From positions 1,696,165,978 to 1,696,229,977 of the forward strand of contig OX336388.2 of assembly GCA_946902985.2 (NCBI GenBank): a stretch of 64,000 nucleotides of DNA, given 5' to 3'. This stretch comes from Meconema thalassinum. Its lineage: Eukaryota; Arthropoda; Insecta; Orthoptera; Tettigoniidae. This document shows, piece after piece, positions 39,861 to 55,400 of the stretch (the first letter of the stretch is position 1; each line of letters begins with the position of its first letter). The translations under genes were made by a program, and so were the position numbers. The notes beneath the pieces are model-generated. The model did no database searches. It was given only the letters and a program-made list of their open reading frames with translations, and had not been told where the DNA came from.

Positions 39861-42336
39861 GTAATTTCGATACTAATTATGACAGGTAACAGTAACTTCG
39901 ATACTAATTATGACAAGTTACAGTAACTTCGATACTAATTATGACAAGTAACTGTAACTTCGATACTAATTATGACAGGTAACTGTAACTTCGTTACTAA
40001 TTATGACAGGTAACTGTAATTTTGATTCAAATTTTGGCAGGTAACTGTAACTTCGATACTTATTATGACAGGTAACAGTAACTTCGATACTAATTATGAC
40101 AAGTAACTGTAACTTCGATACTAATTATGACAGGTAACTGTAACCTCGTTACTAATTATGACATGTAACTGTAATTTAGATACAAATTATGGCAGGTAAC
40201 TGTAACTTCGATACTAATTATGACAGGTAACAGCAACTTCGATACTAATTATGGAAAGTTACTATAACTTCGATACAAATTATGACAGGTAACTGTAACT
40301 TCAATACTAATTATGACAAGAAACCCTAACATCGTTACTAATTATGACAAGTAACTGTAATTTTGATAAAAAATTATTGTAGGTAACTGTAACTTCAATA
40401 CTAATTATGACAGGTAACAGTAACTTCGATACTAATTATGACAGGTAACTGTAACTTCGTTACTTATTATGACAAGTAACTTTAATTTCGATACTAATTA
40501 TGGCAGGTTACTCTAACTTTGTTACTAATTATGACAAGTCCCTGTAATTTCGATACAAATTATGGCAGGTAATTGTAATTTCGACACTAATTATGACAGG
40601 TAACAGTAACTTCGATACTAATTATGACAAGTAACTATAACTTCGATAAATATTATGACTGGTTACTGTAACTTCGATTCTAATTATGACAAGAAACTCT
40701 AACTTCGTTACTAATTATGACAACTAACTGTAATTTCGATACAAATTATGGCAGGTATCTGTAAATTTGATACTAATTATGACAGGTAACAACAACTTCG
40801 ATACTAATTATGACAAGTAACTATAACTTCGATACAAATTATGACAGGTAACTGTAACTTCGATACTAATTATGACAAGAAACTCTAACTTCGTTACTAA
40901 TTATGACAAGTAACTGTAATTTCGATACAAATTATGGCAGGTAACTGTAACTTCGACACTAATTATGACAGGTAACAGTAACTTCGATACTAATTATGAC
41001 AAGTAACTATAACTTCGATAAAAATTATGACTGGTTACTGTAACTTCGATTCTAAATATGACAAGAAACTCTAACTTCGTTACTAATTATGACAAGTAAC
41101 TGTAAATTTGATAAAAAATTATGGTAGGTAACTGTAACTTCAATACTAATTATGACAGGTAACAGTAACTTCGATACTAATTATGACAGTAAACTGTATT
41201 TTCGTTACTAATAATGACAAGTTACTGTAACTTCGATACTAATTATGACAGGTAACTGTAACTTTGTCACTAATTATGACAAGTAACTGTTATTTCGATA
41301 CAAATTATGGCAGGTAACTGTAACTTTGTAACTAATTATGACAGGTAACAGTAACTTCGATACTAATTATGACAAGTAACTATACCTTCGATACAAATTA
41401 TGACAGGTAACTGTACCTTCGATACTAATTATGACAAGAATCTCGAACTTCGTTACTTATTATGACAAGTCCCTGTAATTTCGATACAAATTATGGCTGG
41501 TAACTGTAACGTCCATACTAATTATCACAGGTAACAGTAACATCGATACTAATTAGGACAGGAAACTGTAACTTCGTTACTGATTATGACAAGTAACTGT
41601 AATTTCGATACAAATTATGACAGGTAACTGTAACTTCGTTACTAATTATGACAAGTAACAGTACCCTCGATACTAAATATGACAGGTAACTGTAACTTCA
41701 ATATTAATTATGACAAGGAACAGTAATTTTGATACAAATTATGGCAGGTAACTGCAATTTTGTTACTAATTATGACAAGTAACTGTAACTTCGATACTAA
41801 TTATGACAGGTGACAGTTACTTCGATATTAATTATGACAAGTAACAGTAACTTCGATACTAATTATGACAAGTAACTGTAACTTCGATACTTATTATGAC
41901 AGGTAACTGTTACTTAATTACTAATTATGACAAGAAACTGTAACTTCGATACTAATTATGACAGGTAAATGTAACTTCGATACTAATTATGACAAGTAAC
42001 TGTAACATCGATACTAATTATGACAAGTAACTGTAACTTCGATACTAATTATGACAGGTGACAGTAACTTCGATATTAATTATGACAAGTAACAGTTACT
42101 TCGATACTAATTATGACAAGTAACTGTAATTTCGATACAAATTTTGGCAGGTAACTGTAACTTCAATACTAATTATGACAGGTAACAGTAACTTCGATAC
42201 TAATTATGACAGGTAACTGTAACTTCGTTACTTATCGTGACAAGTAACTTTAATTTCGATACTTATTATGGCAGGTTACTGTAACTTTGTTACTAATTAT
42301 GACAAGTCCCTGTAATTTCGATACAAATTATGGCAG

Positions 42337-42368
42337 GTAATTGTAATTAATTATATTAATTATGACAA
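42337..42368 (+). repeat. Junction monomer, copy 3 of 6
   Basis: This is the same 32-base scar as at 11,092, in the 280-base tandem context (ATGACAAGTAACAG at 42,081 and 42,361). The copy at 50,156 shares this context. About 100 bases upstream the variant TTACTTATCGTGAC is private to this copy. Confidence 0.8.
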
Positions 42369-43119
42369 GTAACAGTTACTTCGATACTAATTATGACAAG
42401 TAACAGTAATTTCGATACAAATTTTGGCAGGTAACTGTAACTTCAATACTAATTATGACAGGTAACAGTAACTTCGATACTAATTATGACAGGTAACTGT
42501 AACTTCGTTACTTATTATGACAAGTAACTTTAATTTCGATACTTATTATGGCAGGTTACTGTAACTTTGTTACTAATTATGACAAGTCCCTGTAATTTCG
42601 ATGCAAATTATGGCAGGTAATTGTAATTTCGACACTAATTATGACAGGTAACAGTAACTTCGATACTTATTATGACAAGTAACAGTAACTTCGATACTAA
42701 TTATGACAAGTAAGTGTAACTTCGATACTAATTATGACAGGTAACTGTAACTTCGTTACTAATTATGACAAGTAACTGTAATTTCGATACAAATTATGGC
42801 AGGTATCTGTAACTTTGATACTAATTATGACAGGTAACAACAACTTCGATACTAATTATGACAAGTAACTATAACTTCGATACAAATTATGACAGGTAAC
42901 TGTAACTTCGATACTAATTATGACCAGAAACCCTAACTTCGTTACTAATTATGACAAGGAACTGTAATTTTGATAAAAAATTATTGTAGCTAACTGTAAC
43001 ATCAATACTAATTATGACAGTTAACAGTAACTTCGATACTAATTATGACAGGTTACAGTATCTACGATACTAATTATGACAAGTAACTGTAACTTAGATA
43101 CTAATTATGACAGGTAACT

Positions 43120-43510
43120 GTAACTTCGTTACTATTTATGACAAGTAACTGTAATTTCGATACATATTTTGGCAGGTAACTGTAACTTCGATAATTATTA
43201 TGACAGGTAACAGTAACTTCGATACCAATTATGACAAGTAACTGTAACTTCGATACTAATTATGACAGGTAACTGTAAAATCGTTACTAATTATGACAAG
43301 TAACTGTAATTTCGATACAAAATATGGCACGTAACTGTAACTTTGATAGTAATTATGACAGGTAACAGTAACTTCGATACTAATTATGACAAGTAACTGT
43401 AACTTCGTTACAAATTATGACAAGTAACTCTAATTTTGATAAAAAATTATGGCAGGTAACAGTAACTTCGAAACTAATTAATGCAGGTAACAGTAACTTC
43501 GATACTAATT
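43120..43510 (+). repeat. Block inserted in the left 7.8 kb unit, copy of 46.69-47.06 kb
   Basis: The run TTACTATTTATG, GATAATTATTATG, GTAAAATCGTTAC, GGCACGTAA, CGAAACTAATTAATGCAGG occurs here and at 46.69-47.06 kb. Both carry ATGCAGG, while 17.35 and 54.33 kb have ATACAGG. The AAACTAATTAA markers at 43,471 and 47,039 are 3,568 apart (115 monomers plus three). The right 7.4 kb unit lacks this block at the matching place. Because the G variant is shared with 47.05 and not with 54.33 kb, the block came from the left unit's own 46.7 kb region, after or during the split of the two units. Confidence 0.72.
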
Positions 43511-45161
43511 ATGACAGGTAACTGTAACTTCGATACTAATTATGACAAGGAACTGTAATTTCGGTACAAATTATGGCAGGTAACTGTAACTTCGATACTA
43601 TTTATGACAAGAAACTCTAACTTCGTTAATAATAATGACAAGTAACTGTAATTTTGATAAAAAATTATGGTAGGTAACTGTAACTTCAATACTTATTATG
43701 ACAGGTAACAGTAACTTCGATACTAATTATGACAGGCAACTGTAACTTCGTTACTTATTATGACAAGTAACTTTAATTTCGATACTAATTATGACAGGTA
43801 ACTGTAACTTCGTTACTAATTATGACAAGTAACTGTAATTTCGATACAAATTTTGGCAGGTAACTGTAACTTCGATTCTAAATATGACAGGTAACAGTAA
43901 CTTCGATACTAATTATGACAAGTAACTGTAACTTCGATACTAATTATGACAGTAAACTGTATTTTCGTTACTAATTATGACAAGTAACTTTAATTTCGAT
44001 AATAATTATGGCAGGTAACTGTAATTCGTTACTAATTATGACATGTCCCTGTAATTTCGATACAAATTATGGCAGGTAACTGTAACTTCGATACTAATTA
44101 TGACAGGTAACTGTAACTTCGTTACTAATTATGACAAGTAACTGTAATATCGATACAAATTATGGCAGGTAACTGTAACTTCGATTCTAAATATGACAGG
44201 TAACAGTAACTTCGATACTAATTATGACAAGTAACTATAACTTCGATACTAATTATGACAGGTAACTGTAACTTCGTTACTAATTATGACAAGTAACAGT
44301 AATTTCGATACAAATTATGGCAGGTATCTGTAACTTCGATACTAATTATGACAGGTGACAGTAACCTCGTTACTAATTATGACAAGTAACATTAACTTCG
44401 ATATTATTTATGACAGGTTACTGTAACTTCGTTACTAATTACGACAAGTAACTTTAATTTCGAAACAAATTATGGCAGGTAACTGTAAATTCCAAACTAA
44501 TTATGACAGGTAACAGTAACTTCGATACTAATTATGACAGGAAACTGTAACTTCGTTACTAATTATCACAAGTAACTGTAATTTCGATACAAATTATGAC
44601 AGGTAACTGTAACTTCGTTACTAATTATGACAAGTAACAGTACCTTCGATACTAATTATGACAGGTAACAGTAACTTCGATACTAATTATGACAAGGAAC
44701 TGTAATTTCGATACAAATTATGGCAGGTAACTGTAACTTAGTTAATAATTATGACAAGTAACTGTAATTTCGATACAAATTATGGCAGGTAACTGTAACT
44801 TCGATACTAATTATGACAGGTAACAGTAACTTCGATACTAATTATGACAAGTAACTATAACTTCGATAAAAATTATCACTGGTTACTGTAACTTCGATTC
44901 TAATTATGACAAGACACTCTAACTTCGTTACTAATTATGACAAGTAACTGTAATTTTGATAAAAATTTTTGGCAGGTAACTGTAACTTCAATACTAATTA
45001 TGACAGGTAACAGTAACTTCGATACTAATTATGACAGGTAACTGTAACTTCGTTACTTATTATGACAAGTAACTTTAATTTCGATACTTATTATGGCAGG
45101 TTACTGTAACTTTGTTACTAATTATGACAAGTCCCTGTAATTTCGATACAAATTATGGCAG

Positions 45162-45193
45162 GTAATTGTAATTAATTATATTAATTATGACAA
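45162..45193 (+). repeat. Junction monomer, copy 4 of 6
   Basis: This is the same scar, in the second context shared with 15,187 and 52,390: a downstream AACATCGATAC and then GACAAGAATCTCGAAC. Confidence 0.8.
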
Positions 45194-48100
45194 GTAACAG
45201 TTACTTCGATACTAATTATGACAAGTAACTGTAATTTCGATACAAATTTTGGCAGGTAACTGTAACTTCAATACTAATTATGACAGGTAACAGTAACATC
45301 GATACTAATTATGACAGGTAACTGTAACTTCGTTACTTATTATGACAAGTAACTGTAATTTCGATACAAATTATGACAGGTAACTGTAACTTCGATACTA
45401 ATTATGACAAGAATCTCGAACTTCGTTACTTATTATGACAAGTCCCTGTAATTTCGATACAAATTATGGCTGGTAACTGTAACTTCAATACTAATTATGA
45501 CAGGTAACAGTAACTTCGATACTAATTAGGACAGGAAACTGTAACTTCGTTACTAATTATGAAAAGTAACTGTAATTTCGATACAAATTGTGACAGGTAA
45601 CTGTAACTTCGTTACTAATTATGACAAGTAACAGTACCCTCAGTACTAAATATGACAGGTAACTGTAACTTGGATATTAATTATGACAAGTAACTGTAAT
45701 TTCGATACAAATTATGACAGGTAACTGTAACTTCGTTACTAATTATGACAAGTAACAGTACCCTCGATACTAAATATGACAGGTAACTGTAACTTCGATA
45801 TTAATTATGACAAGTAACAGTAACTTCGATACTAATTATGAAAAGTAACTGTAACTTCGATACTTATTATGACAGGTAACTGTAACTTAATTACTAATTA
45901 TGACAAGAAACTGTAACTTCGATAATAATTATGACAGGTAAATGTAACTTCGATACTAATTATGACACGTAACTGTATCTTCGATACTAATTATGACATG
46001 TAACTGTAACTTCGATACTAATTATGACAGGTGACAGTAACTTCGATATTAATTATGACAAGTAACAGTTACTTCGATACTAATTATGACAAGTAACTGT
46101 AATTTCGATACAAATTTTGGCAGGTAACTGTAACTTCAATACTAATTATGACAGGTAACAGTAACTACGATACTAATTATGACAAGTAACTGTAACTTCG
46201 ATACTAATTATGACAAGTAACTGTAACTTCGATACTAATTATGACAGGTAACTGTAACTTCGTTACTAATTATGACAGGTAACTGTAATTTTGATTCAAA
46301 TTTTGGCAGGTAACTGTAACTTCGATACTAATTATGACAGGTAACTGTAACTTCGATACTAATTATGACACGTAACAGTAACTTCGATACTATTTATGGC
46401 AGGTAACTGTAATTTCGATACTAATTGTGACAGGTAACAGTAACTTCGATACTAATCATGACAAGTAACTGTAACTTCGATACTAATTATGACAGGTAAC
46501 TGTAACTTCCTTACTAATTATGACAAGTAACAGTAATTTCCGTACAAATTATGGCAGGTAATTGTAATTTCGATACTAATTATGACAGGTAACAGTAACT
46601 TCGATACTAATTATGACAAGAAACAGTAACTTCGATACTAATTATGACAAGTAACTGTAACTTCGATACTAATTATGACAGGTAACTGTAACTTCGTTAC
46701 TATTTATGACAAGTAACTGTAATTTCGATACAAATTTTGGCAGGTAACTGTAACTTCGATAATTATTATGACAGGTAACAGTAACTTCGATACCAATTAT
46801 GACAAGTAACTGTAACTTCGATACTAATTATGACAGGTAACTGTAAAATCGTTACTAATTATGACAAGTAACTGTAATTTCGATACAAAATATGGCACGT
46901 AACTGTAACTTTGATAGTAATTATGACAGGTAACAGTAACTTCGATACTAATTATGACAAGTAACTGTAACTTCGTTACAAATTATGACAAGTAACTCTA
47001 ATTTTGATAAAAAATTATGGCAGGTAACAGTAACTTCGAAACTAATTAATGCAGGTAACAGTAACTTCGATACTAATTATGACAGGTTACTGTAACATCG
47101 TTACTAATTATGTCAAGTAACTGTAACTTCGTTACTAATTATGACAAGTAACTGTAACTTCGATACTTATTAAGACAGGTAACTGTAACTTCATTACTAA
47201 TTATGACAAGAAACTGTAACTTCGATACTTATTATGACAGGTAAGTGTAACTTCGAGACTAATTATGACAAGTAACTGTAACTTCGATACTAATTATGAC
47301 AGGTAACAGTAACTTCGATATTAATTATGACAAGTAACAGTAACTTCGATACTAATTATGACAAGTAACTGTAATTTCGATACAAATTTTGGCAGGTAAC
47401 TGTAACTTCGATACTAATTATGACAGGTAACAGTAACTTCGATACTAATTAGGACAAGTAACTGTAACATCGATAATAATTATGACAGGTAACTGTAACT
47501 TCGTTACTAATTATGACAAGTAACTGTAATTTCGATACAAATTATGGCAGGTAACTGTAACTTGGATACTAATTATGACAGGTAACAGTAACTTCGATAC
47601 TAATTATGGCAGGTAACTGTAACTTCGTTACAAATTATGACAAGTAACTGTAATTTCGTTACAAATTATGGTAGGTAATTGTAATTTCGTTACTAATTAT
47701 GACAGGTAACAGTAACTTCGATACTAATTATGACAAGTAACTGTAACTTCGATACAAATTTTGGCAGGTAACTGTAACTTCGATACTTATTATGACAGGT
47801 AACAGTAACTTCGATACTAATTATGACAAGTAACTGTAACTTCGATACTAATTATGACAGGTAACTGTAACATCGTTACTAATTATGACAAGTAACTGTA
47901 ACTTCGACACAAATTATGGCAGGTAACTGTAACTTCGTACTAATTACTACATGTAACAGTAACTTCGATACTAATTATCACAGATTACTGTAACATCGTT
48001 ACTAATTATGTCAAGTAATTGTAACTTCGATACTAATTATGACAAGTAACTGTAAATTCGATACTTATTATGACAGGTAACTGTAATTTCGATACAAATT

Positions 48101-50155
48101 ATGGCAGGTAACTGTAACTTCGATACTAATTATGACAGGTAACAGTAACTTCGATACTAATTATGACAAGTAACTATAACTTCGATACAAATTATGACAG
48201 GTAAATGTAACTTCGATACTAATTATGACAAGAAACTCTAACTTCGTTACTAATTAAGACAAGTAACAGTAATATTGATAAAAAATTATGATAGGTAACT
48301 GTAACTTCAATACTAATTATGACAGGTAACAGTAACTTCGATACTAATTATGTCAGGTAACAGTAACTTCGATAGTAATTATGACAGGAAACTGTAGCTT
48401 CGTTACTTATAATGAAATGTAACTGTAATTTCGATACAAATTATGACAGGGAACTGTAACTTCGTTACTAATTATGATAAGTAACTGTAATTTCGATACA
48501 AATTATGGCAGGTAACAGTTCCTTCGATACTAATTATGACAAGGAACTGTAATTTCGATACAAATTATGGCAGGTAACTGTAACTTTGATACTAATTATG
48601 GCAGGTAACAGTAACTTCGATACTAATTATGACAGGTAACTGTAACTTCGTTACTAATTATGACAGGTAACTGTAATTTCGATTCAAATTTTGGCAGGTA
48701 ACTGTAACTTCGATACTTATTATAACAGATAACAGTAACTTCGATACTAATTATGACATGTAACTGTAACTTCGATACTAATTATGACAGGTAACTGTAA
48801 CTTCGTTACTAATTATGACAAACAACTGTAATTTCGATACTAATTGTGGCAGGTAATTGTAACTTAGATACTAATTATGACAGGTAACAGCAACTTCGAT
48901 ACTAATTATGACAAGTAACTATAACTTCGATACAAATTATGACAGGTAACTGTAACTTCGATACTAATTATGACAAGAAACTCTAAATTCGTTACTAATT
49001 ATGACAAGTAACTATAATTTTGATAAAAAATTATTGTGGGTAACTGTAACTTCAATACTAATTATGACAGGTAACAGTAACTTCGATACTAATTATGAAA
49101 GGAAACTGTAACTTCGTTACTTATTATGACAAGTAACTTTAATTTCGATACTAATTATGGCAGGTTACTGTAACTTCGTTACTAATTATGACAAGTAACT
49201 GTAATTTCGATTCAAATTTTGGCAGGTAACTGTAACTTCGATACTTATTATGACAGGTAACAGTAACTACGATACTAATTATGACAAGTAACTGTAACTT
49301 CGATACTTATTATGACAGGTAACTGTAACTTCGTAACTAATTATTACAAGTAACTGTAATTTCGATACAAATTATGGCAGGTAACATTAACTTGGATACT
49401 AATTATGACAAGTAACTGTAATTTCGATACAAATTATGGCAGGTAACACTACCTTCGATACTAATTATGACAAGTAACAGTACCCTCGATACTAAATATG
49501 ACAGGTAACTGTAACTTCAATATTAATTATGACAAGGAACAGTAATTTTGATACAAATTATGGCAGGTAACTGCAACTTTGTTACTAATTATGACAAGTA
49601 ACTGTAACTTCGATACTAATTATGACAGGTGACAGTTACTTCGATATTAATTATGACAAGTAACAGTAACTTCGATACTAATTATGACAAGTAACTGTAA
49701 CTTCGATACTTATTATGACAGGTAACTGTTACTTAATTACTAATTATGACAAGAAACTGTAACTTCGATACTAATTATGACAGGTAAATTTAACTTCGAT
49801 ACTAATTATGACAAGTAACTGTAACATCGATACTAATTATGACAAGTAACTGTAACTTCGATACTAATTATGACAGGTGACAGTAACTTCGATATTAATT
49901 ATGACAAGTAACAGTTACTTCGATACTAATTATGACAAGTAACTGTAATTTCGATACAAATTTTGGCAGGTAACTGTAACTTCAATACTAATTATGACAG
50001 GTAACAGTAACTTCGATACTAATTATGACAGGTAACTGTAACTTCGTTACTTATTGTGACAAGTAACTTTAATTTCGATACTTATTATGGCAGGTTACTG
50101 TAACTTTGTTACTAATTATGACAAGTCCCTGTAATTTCGATACAAATTATGGCAG

Positions 50156-50187
50156 GTAATTGTAATTAATTATATTAATTATGACAA
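50156..50187 (+). repeat. Junction monomer, copy 5 of 6
   Basis: This is the same scar in the 280-base tandem context, 7,819 bases from copy 3. Its upstream monomer reads TTACTTATTGTGAC, intermediate between the 11.27 kb form (TTATTATGAC) and the 42.23 kb form (TTATCGTGAC). Confidence 0.8.
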
Positions 50188-52389
50188 GTAACAGTTACTT
50201 CGATACTAATTATGACAAGTAACAGTAATTTCGATACAAATTTTGGCAGGTAACTGTAACTTCAATACTAATTATGACAGGTAACAGTAACTTCGATACT
50301 AATTATGACAGGTAACTGTAACTTCGTTACTTATTATGACAAGTAACTTTAATTTCGATACTTATTATGGCAGGTTACTGTAACTTTGTTACTAATTATG
50401 ACAAGTCCCTGTAATTTCGATACAAATTATGGCAGGTAATTGTAATTTCGACACTAATTATGACAGGTAACAGTAACTTCGATACTTATTATGACAAGTA
50501 ACAGTAACTTCGATACTAATTATGACAAGTAACTGTAACTTCGATACTAATTATGACAGGTAACTGTAACTTCGTTACTAATTATGACAAGTAACTGTAA
50601 TTTCGATACAAATTATGGCAGGTATCTGTAACTTTGATACTAATTATGACAGGTAACTGTAACTTCGTAACTAATTATGACAAGTAACTGTAATTTCGAT
50701 ACAAATTATGGCAGGTAACAGTAACATGGATAATAATTATGACAGGTAACTGTAACGTCGATACTAATTATGACAAGGAACTGTAATTTCGGTACAAATT
50801 ATGGCAGGTAACTGTAACTTCGATACTATTTATGACAAGAAACTCTAACTTCGTTAATAATAATGACAAGTAACTGTAATTTTGATAAAAAATTATGGTA
50901 GGTAACTGTAACTTCAATACTTATTATGACAGGTAACAGTAACTTCGATACTAATTATGACAGGCAACTGTAACTTCGTTACTTATTATGACAAGTAACT
51001 TTAATTTCGATACTAATTATGACAGGTAACTGTAACTTCGTTACTAATTATGACAAGTAACTGTAATTTCGATACAAATTTTGGCAGGTAACTGTAACTT
51101 CGATTCTAAATATGACAGGTAACAGTAACTTCGATACTAATTATGACAAGTAACTGTAACTTCGATACTAATTATGACAGTAAACTGTATTTTCGTTACT
51201 AATTATGACAAGTAACTTTAATTTCGATAATAATTATGGCAGGTAACTGTAATTCGTTACTAATTATGACATGTCCCTGTAATTTCGATACAAATTATGG
51301 CAGGTAACTGTAACTTCGATACTAATTATGACAGGTAACTGTAACTTCGTTACTAATTATGACAAGTAACTGTAATATCGATACAAATTATGGCAGGTAA
51401 CTGTAACTTCGATTCTAAATATGACAGGTAACAGTAACTTCGATACTAATTATGACAAGTAACTATAACTTCGATACTAATTATGACAGGTAACTGTAAC
51501 TTCGTTACTAATTATGACAAGTAACAGTAATTTCGATACAAATTATGGCAGGTATCTGTAACTTCGATACTAATTATGACAGGTGACAGTAACCTCGTTA
51601 CTAATTATGACAAGTAACATTAACTTCGATATTATTTATGACAGGTTACTGTAACTTCGTTACTAATTACGGCAAGTAACTTTAATTTCGAAACAAATTA
51701 TGGCAGGTAACTGTAAATTCCAAACTAATTATGACAGGTAACAGTAACTTCGATACTAATTATGACAGGAAACTGTAACTTCGTTACTAATTATGACAAG
51801 TAACTGTAATTTCGATACAAATTATGACAGGTAACTGTAACTTCGTTACTAATTATGACAAGTAACAGTACCTTCGATACTAATTATGACAGGTAACAGT
51901 AACTTCGATACTAATTATGACAAGGAACTGTAATTTCGATACAAATTATGGCAGGTAACTGTAACTTAGTTAATAATTATGACAAGTAACTGTAATTTCG
52001 ATACAAATTATGGCAGGTAACTGTAACTTCGATACTAATTATGACAGGTAACAGTAACTTCGATACTAATTATGACAAGTAACTATAACTTCGATAAAAA
52101 TTATCACTGGTTACTGTAACTTCGATTCTAATTATGACAAGACACTCTAACTTCGTTACTAATTATGACAAGTAACTGTAATTTTGATAAAAATTTTTGG
52201 CAGGTAACTGTAACTTCAATACTAATTATGACAGGTAACAGTAACTTCGATACTAATTATGACAGGTAACTGTAACTTCGTTACTTATTATGACAAGTAA
52301 CTTTAATTTCGATACTTATTATGGCAGGTTACTGTAACTTTGTTACTAATTATGACAAGTCCCTGTAATTTCGATACAAATTATGGCAG

Positions 52390-52421
52390 GTAATTGTAAT
52401 TAATTATATTAATTATGACAA
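52390..52421 (+). repeat. Junction monomer, copy 6 of 6
   Basis: This is the same scar in the second context, 7,228 bases from copy 4. It is followed by AACTTCAATACTAATTATGG with a G not seen in the other copies. Confidence 0.8.
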
Positions 52422-55400
52422 GTAACAGTTACTTCGATACTAATTATGACAAGTAACTGTAATTTCGATACAAATTTTGGCAGGTAACTGTAACTTCAAT
52501 ACTAATTATGGCAGGAAACAGTAACATCGATACAAATTATGACAGGTAACTGTAACTTCGTTACTTATTATGACAAGTAACTGTAATTTCGATACAAATT
52601 ATGACAGGTAACTGTAACTTCGATACTAATTATGACAAGAATCTCGAACTTCGTTACTTATTATGACAAGTCCCTGTAATTTCGATACAAATTATGGCTG
52701 GTAACTGTAACTTCAATACTAATTATGACAGGTAACAGTAACTTCGATACTAATTAGGACAGGAAACTGTAACTTCGTTACTAATTATGAAAAGTAACTG
52801 TAATTTCGATACAAATTATGACAGGTAACTGTAACTTCGTTACTAATTATGACAAGTAACAGTACCCTCGGTACTAAATATGACAGGTAACTGTAACTTC
52901 GATATTAATTATGACAAGTAACTGTAATTTCGATACAAATTATGACAGGTAACTGTAACTTCGTTACTAATTATGACAAGTAACAGTACCCTCGATACTA
53001 AATATGACAGGTAACTGTAACTTCGATATTAATTATGACAAGTAACAGTAACTTCGATACTAATTATGAAAAGTAACTGTAACTTCGATACTTATTATGA
53101 CAGGTAACTGTAACTTAATTACTAATTATGACAAGAAACTGTAACTTCGATACTAATTATGACAGGTAAATGTAACTTCGATACTAATTATGACAAGTAA
53201 CTGTAACTTCGATACTAATTATGACATGTAACTGTAACTTCGATACTAATTATGACAGGTGACAGTAACTTCGATATTAATTATGACAAGTAACAGTTAC
53301 TTCGATACTAATTATGACAAGTAACTGTAATTTCGATACAAATTTTGGCAGGTAACTGTAACTTCAATACTAATTATGACAGGTAACAGTAACTACGATA
53401 CTAATTATGACAAGTAACTGTAACTTCGATACTAATTATGACAAGTAACTGTAACTTCGATACTAATTATGACAGGTAACTGTAACTTCGTTACTAATTA
53501 TGACAGGTAACTGTAATTTTGATTCAAATTTTGGCAGGTAACTGTAACTTCGATACTTATTATGACAGGTAACAGTAACTTCGATACTAATTATGACAAG
53601 TAACTGTAACTTCGATACTAATTATGACAGGTAACTGTAACTTCGATACTAATTATGACAGGTAACAGTAACTTCGATACTATTTATGGCAGGTAACTGT
53701 AATTTCGATACTAATTGTGACAGGTAACAGTAACTTCGATACTAATCATGACAAGTAACTGTAACTTCGATACTAATTATGACAGGTAACTGTAACTTCC
53801 TTACTAATTATGACAAGTAACAGTAATTTCCGTACAAATTATGGCAGGTAATTGTAATTTCGATACTAATTATGACAGGTAACAGTAACTTCGATACTAA
53901 TTATGACAAGTAACAGTAACTTCGATACTAATTATGACAAGTAACTGTAACTTCGATACTAATTATGACAGGTAACTGTAACTTCGTTACTATTTATGAC
54001 AAGTAACTGTAATTTCGATACAAATTTTGGCAGGTAACTGTAACTTCGATAATTATTATGACAGGTAACAGTAACTTCGATACCAATTATGACAAGTAAC
54101 TGTAACTTCGATACTAATTATGACAGGTAACTGTAAAATCGTTACTAATTATGACAAGTAACTGTAATTTCGATACAAAATATGGCACGTAACTGTAACT
54201 TTGATAGTAATTATGACAGGTAACAGTAACTTCGATACTAATTATGACAAGTAACTGTAACTTCGTTACAAATTATGACAAGTAACTCTAATTTTGATAA
54301 AAAATTATGGCAGGTAACAGTAACTTCGAAACTAATTAATACAGGTAACAGTAACGTCGATACTAATTATGACAGGTTACTGTAACATCGTTACTAATTA
54401 TGTCAAGTAACTGTAACTTCGTTACTAATTATGACAAGTAACTGTAACTTCGATACTTATTAAGACAGGTAACTGTAACTTCATTACTAATTATGACAAG
54501 AAACTGTAACTTCGATACTTATTATGACAGGTAAGTGTAACTTCGAGACTAATTATGACAAGTAACTGTAACTTCGATACTAATTATGACAGGTAACAGT
54601 AACTTCGATATTAATTATGACAAGTAACAGTAACTTCGATACTAATTATGACAAGTAACTGTAATTTCGATACAAATTTTGGCAGGTAACTGTAACTTCG
54701 ATACTAATTATGACAGGTAACAGTAACTTCGATACTAATTAGGACAAGTAACTGTAACATCGATAATAATTATGACAGGTAACTGTAACTTCGTTACTAA
54801 TTATGACAAGTAACTGTAATTTCGATACAAATTATGGCAGGTAACTGTAACTTCGATACTAATTATGACAGGTAACAGTAACTTCGATACTAATTATGGC
54901 AGGTAACTGTAACTTCGTTACTAATTATGACAAGTAACTGTAATTTCGTTACAAATTATGGTAGGTAATTGTAATTTCGTTACTAATTATGACAGGTAAC
55001 AGTAACTTCGATACTAATTATGACAAGTAACTGTAACTTCGATACAAATTTTGGCAGGTAACTGTAACTTCGATAATTATTATGACAGGTAACAGTAACT
55101 TCGATACTAATTATAACAAGTAACTGTAACTTCGATACTAATTATGACAGGTAACTGTAACATCGTTACTAATTATGACAAGTAACTGTAACTTCGACAC
55201 AAATTATGGCAGGTAACTGTAACTTCGTACTAATTACTACAGGTAACAGTAACTTCGATACTAATTATCACAGATTACTGTAACATCGTTACTAATTATG
55301 TCAAGTAATTGTATCTTCGATACTAATTATGACAGGTAACTGTAATTTCGATACAAATTATGGCAGGTAACTGTAACTTCGATACTAATTATGACAGGTA

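Larger units (their letters stand above)
41660..49485 (+). repeat. Left unit (about 7.8 kb) of the largest tandem duplication
   Basis: The unit starts with TACCCTCGATACTAAAT at 41,662 and ends with the CACTACC monomer at 49,447. Its markers are the junction monomers at 42,337 and 45,162, GATAATTATTATG at 46,758, AGTAATATTGATAAA near 48,270, TGTAGCTTCG at 48,393, ACAAACAACTG near 48,831 and TTATTGTGGGTAAC near 49,030. Compared with the right unit it has about 590 extra bases (19 monomers) between its two junction monomers: 2,825 against 2,234 bases. The extra is mainly the block at about 43,120-43,510. Confidence 0.85.
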
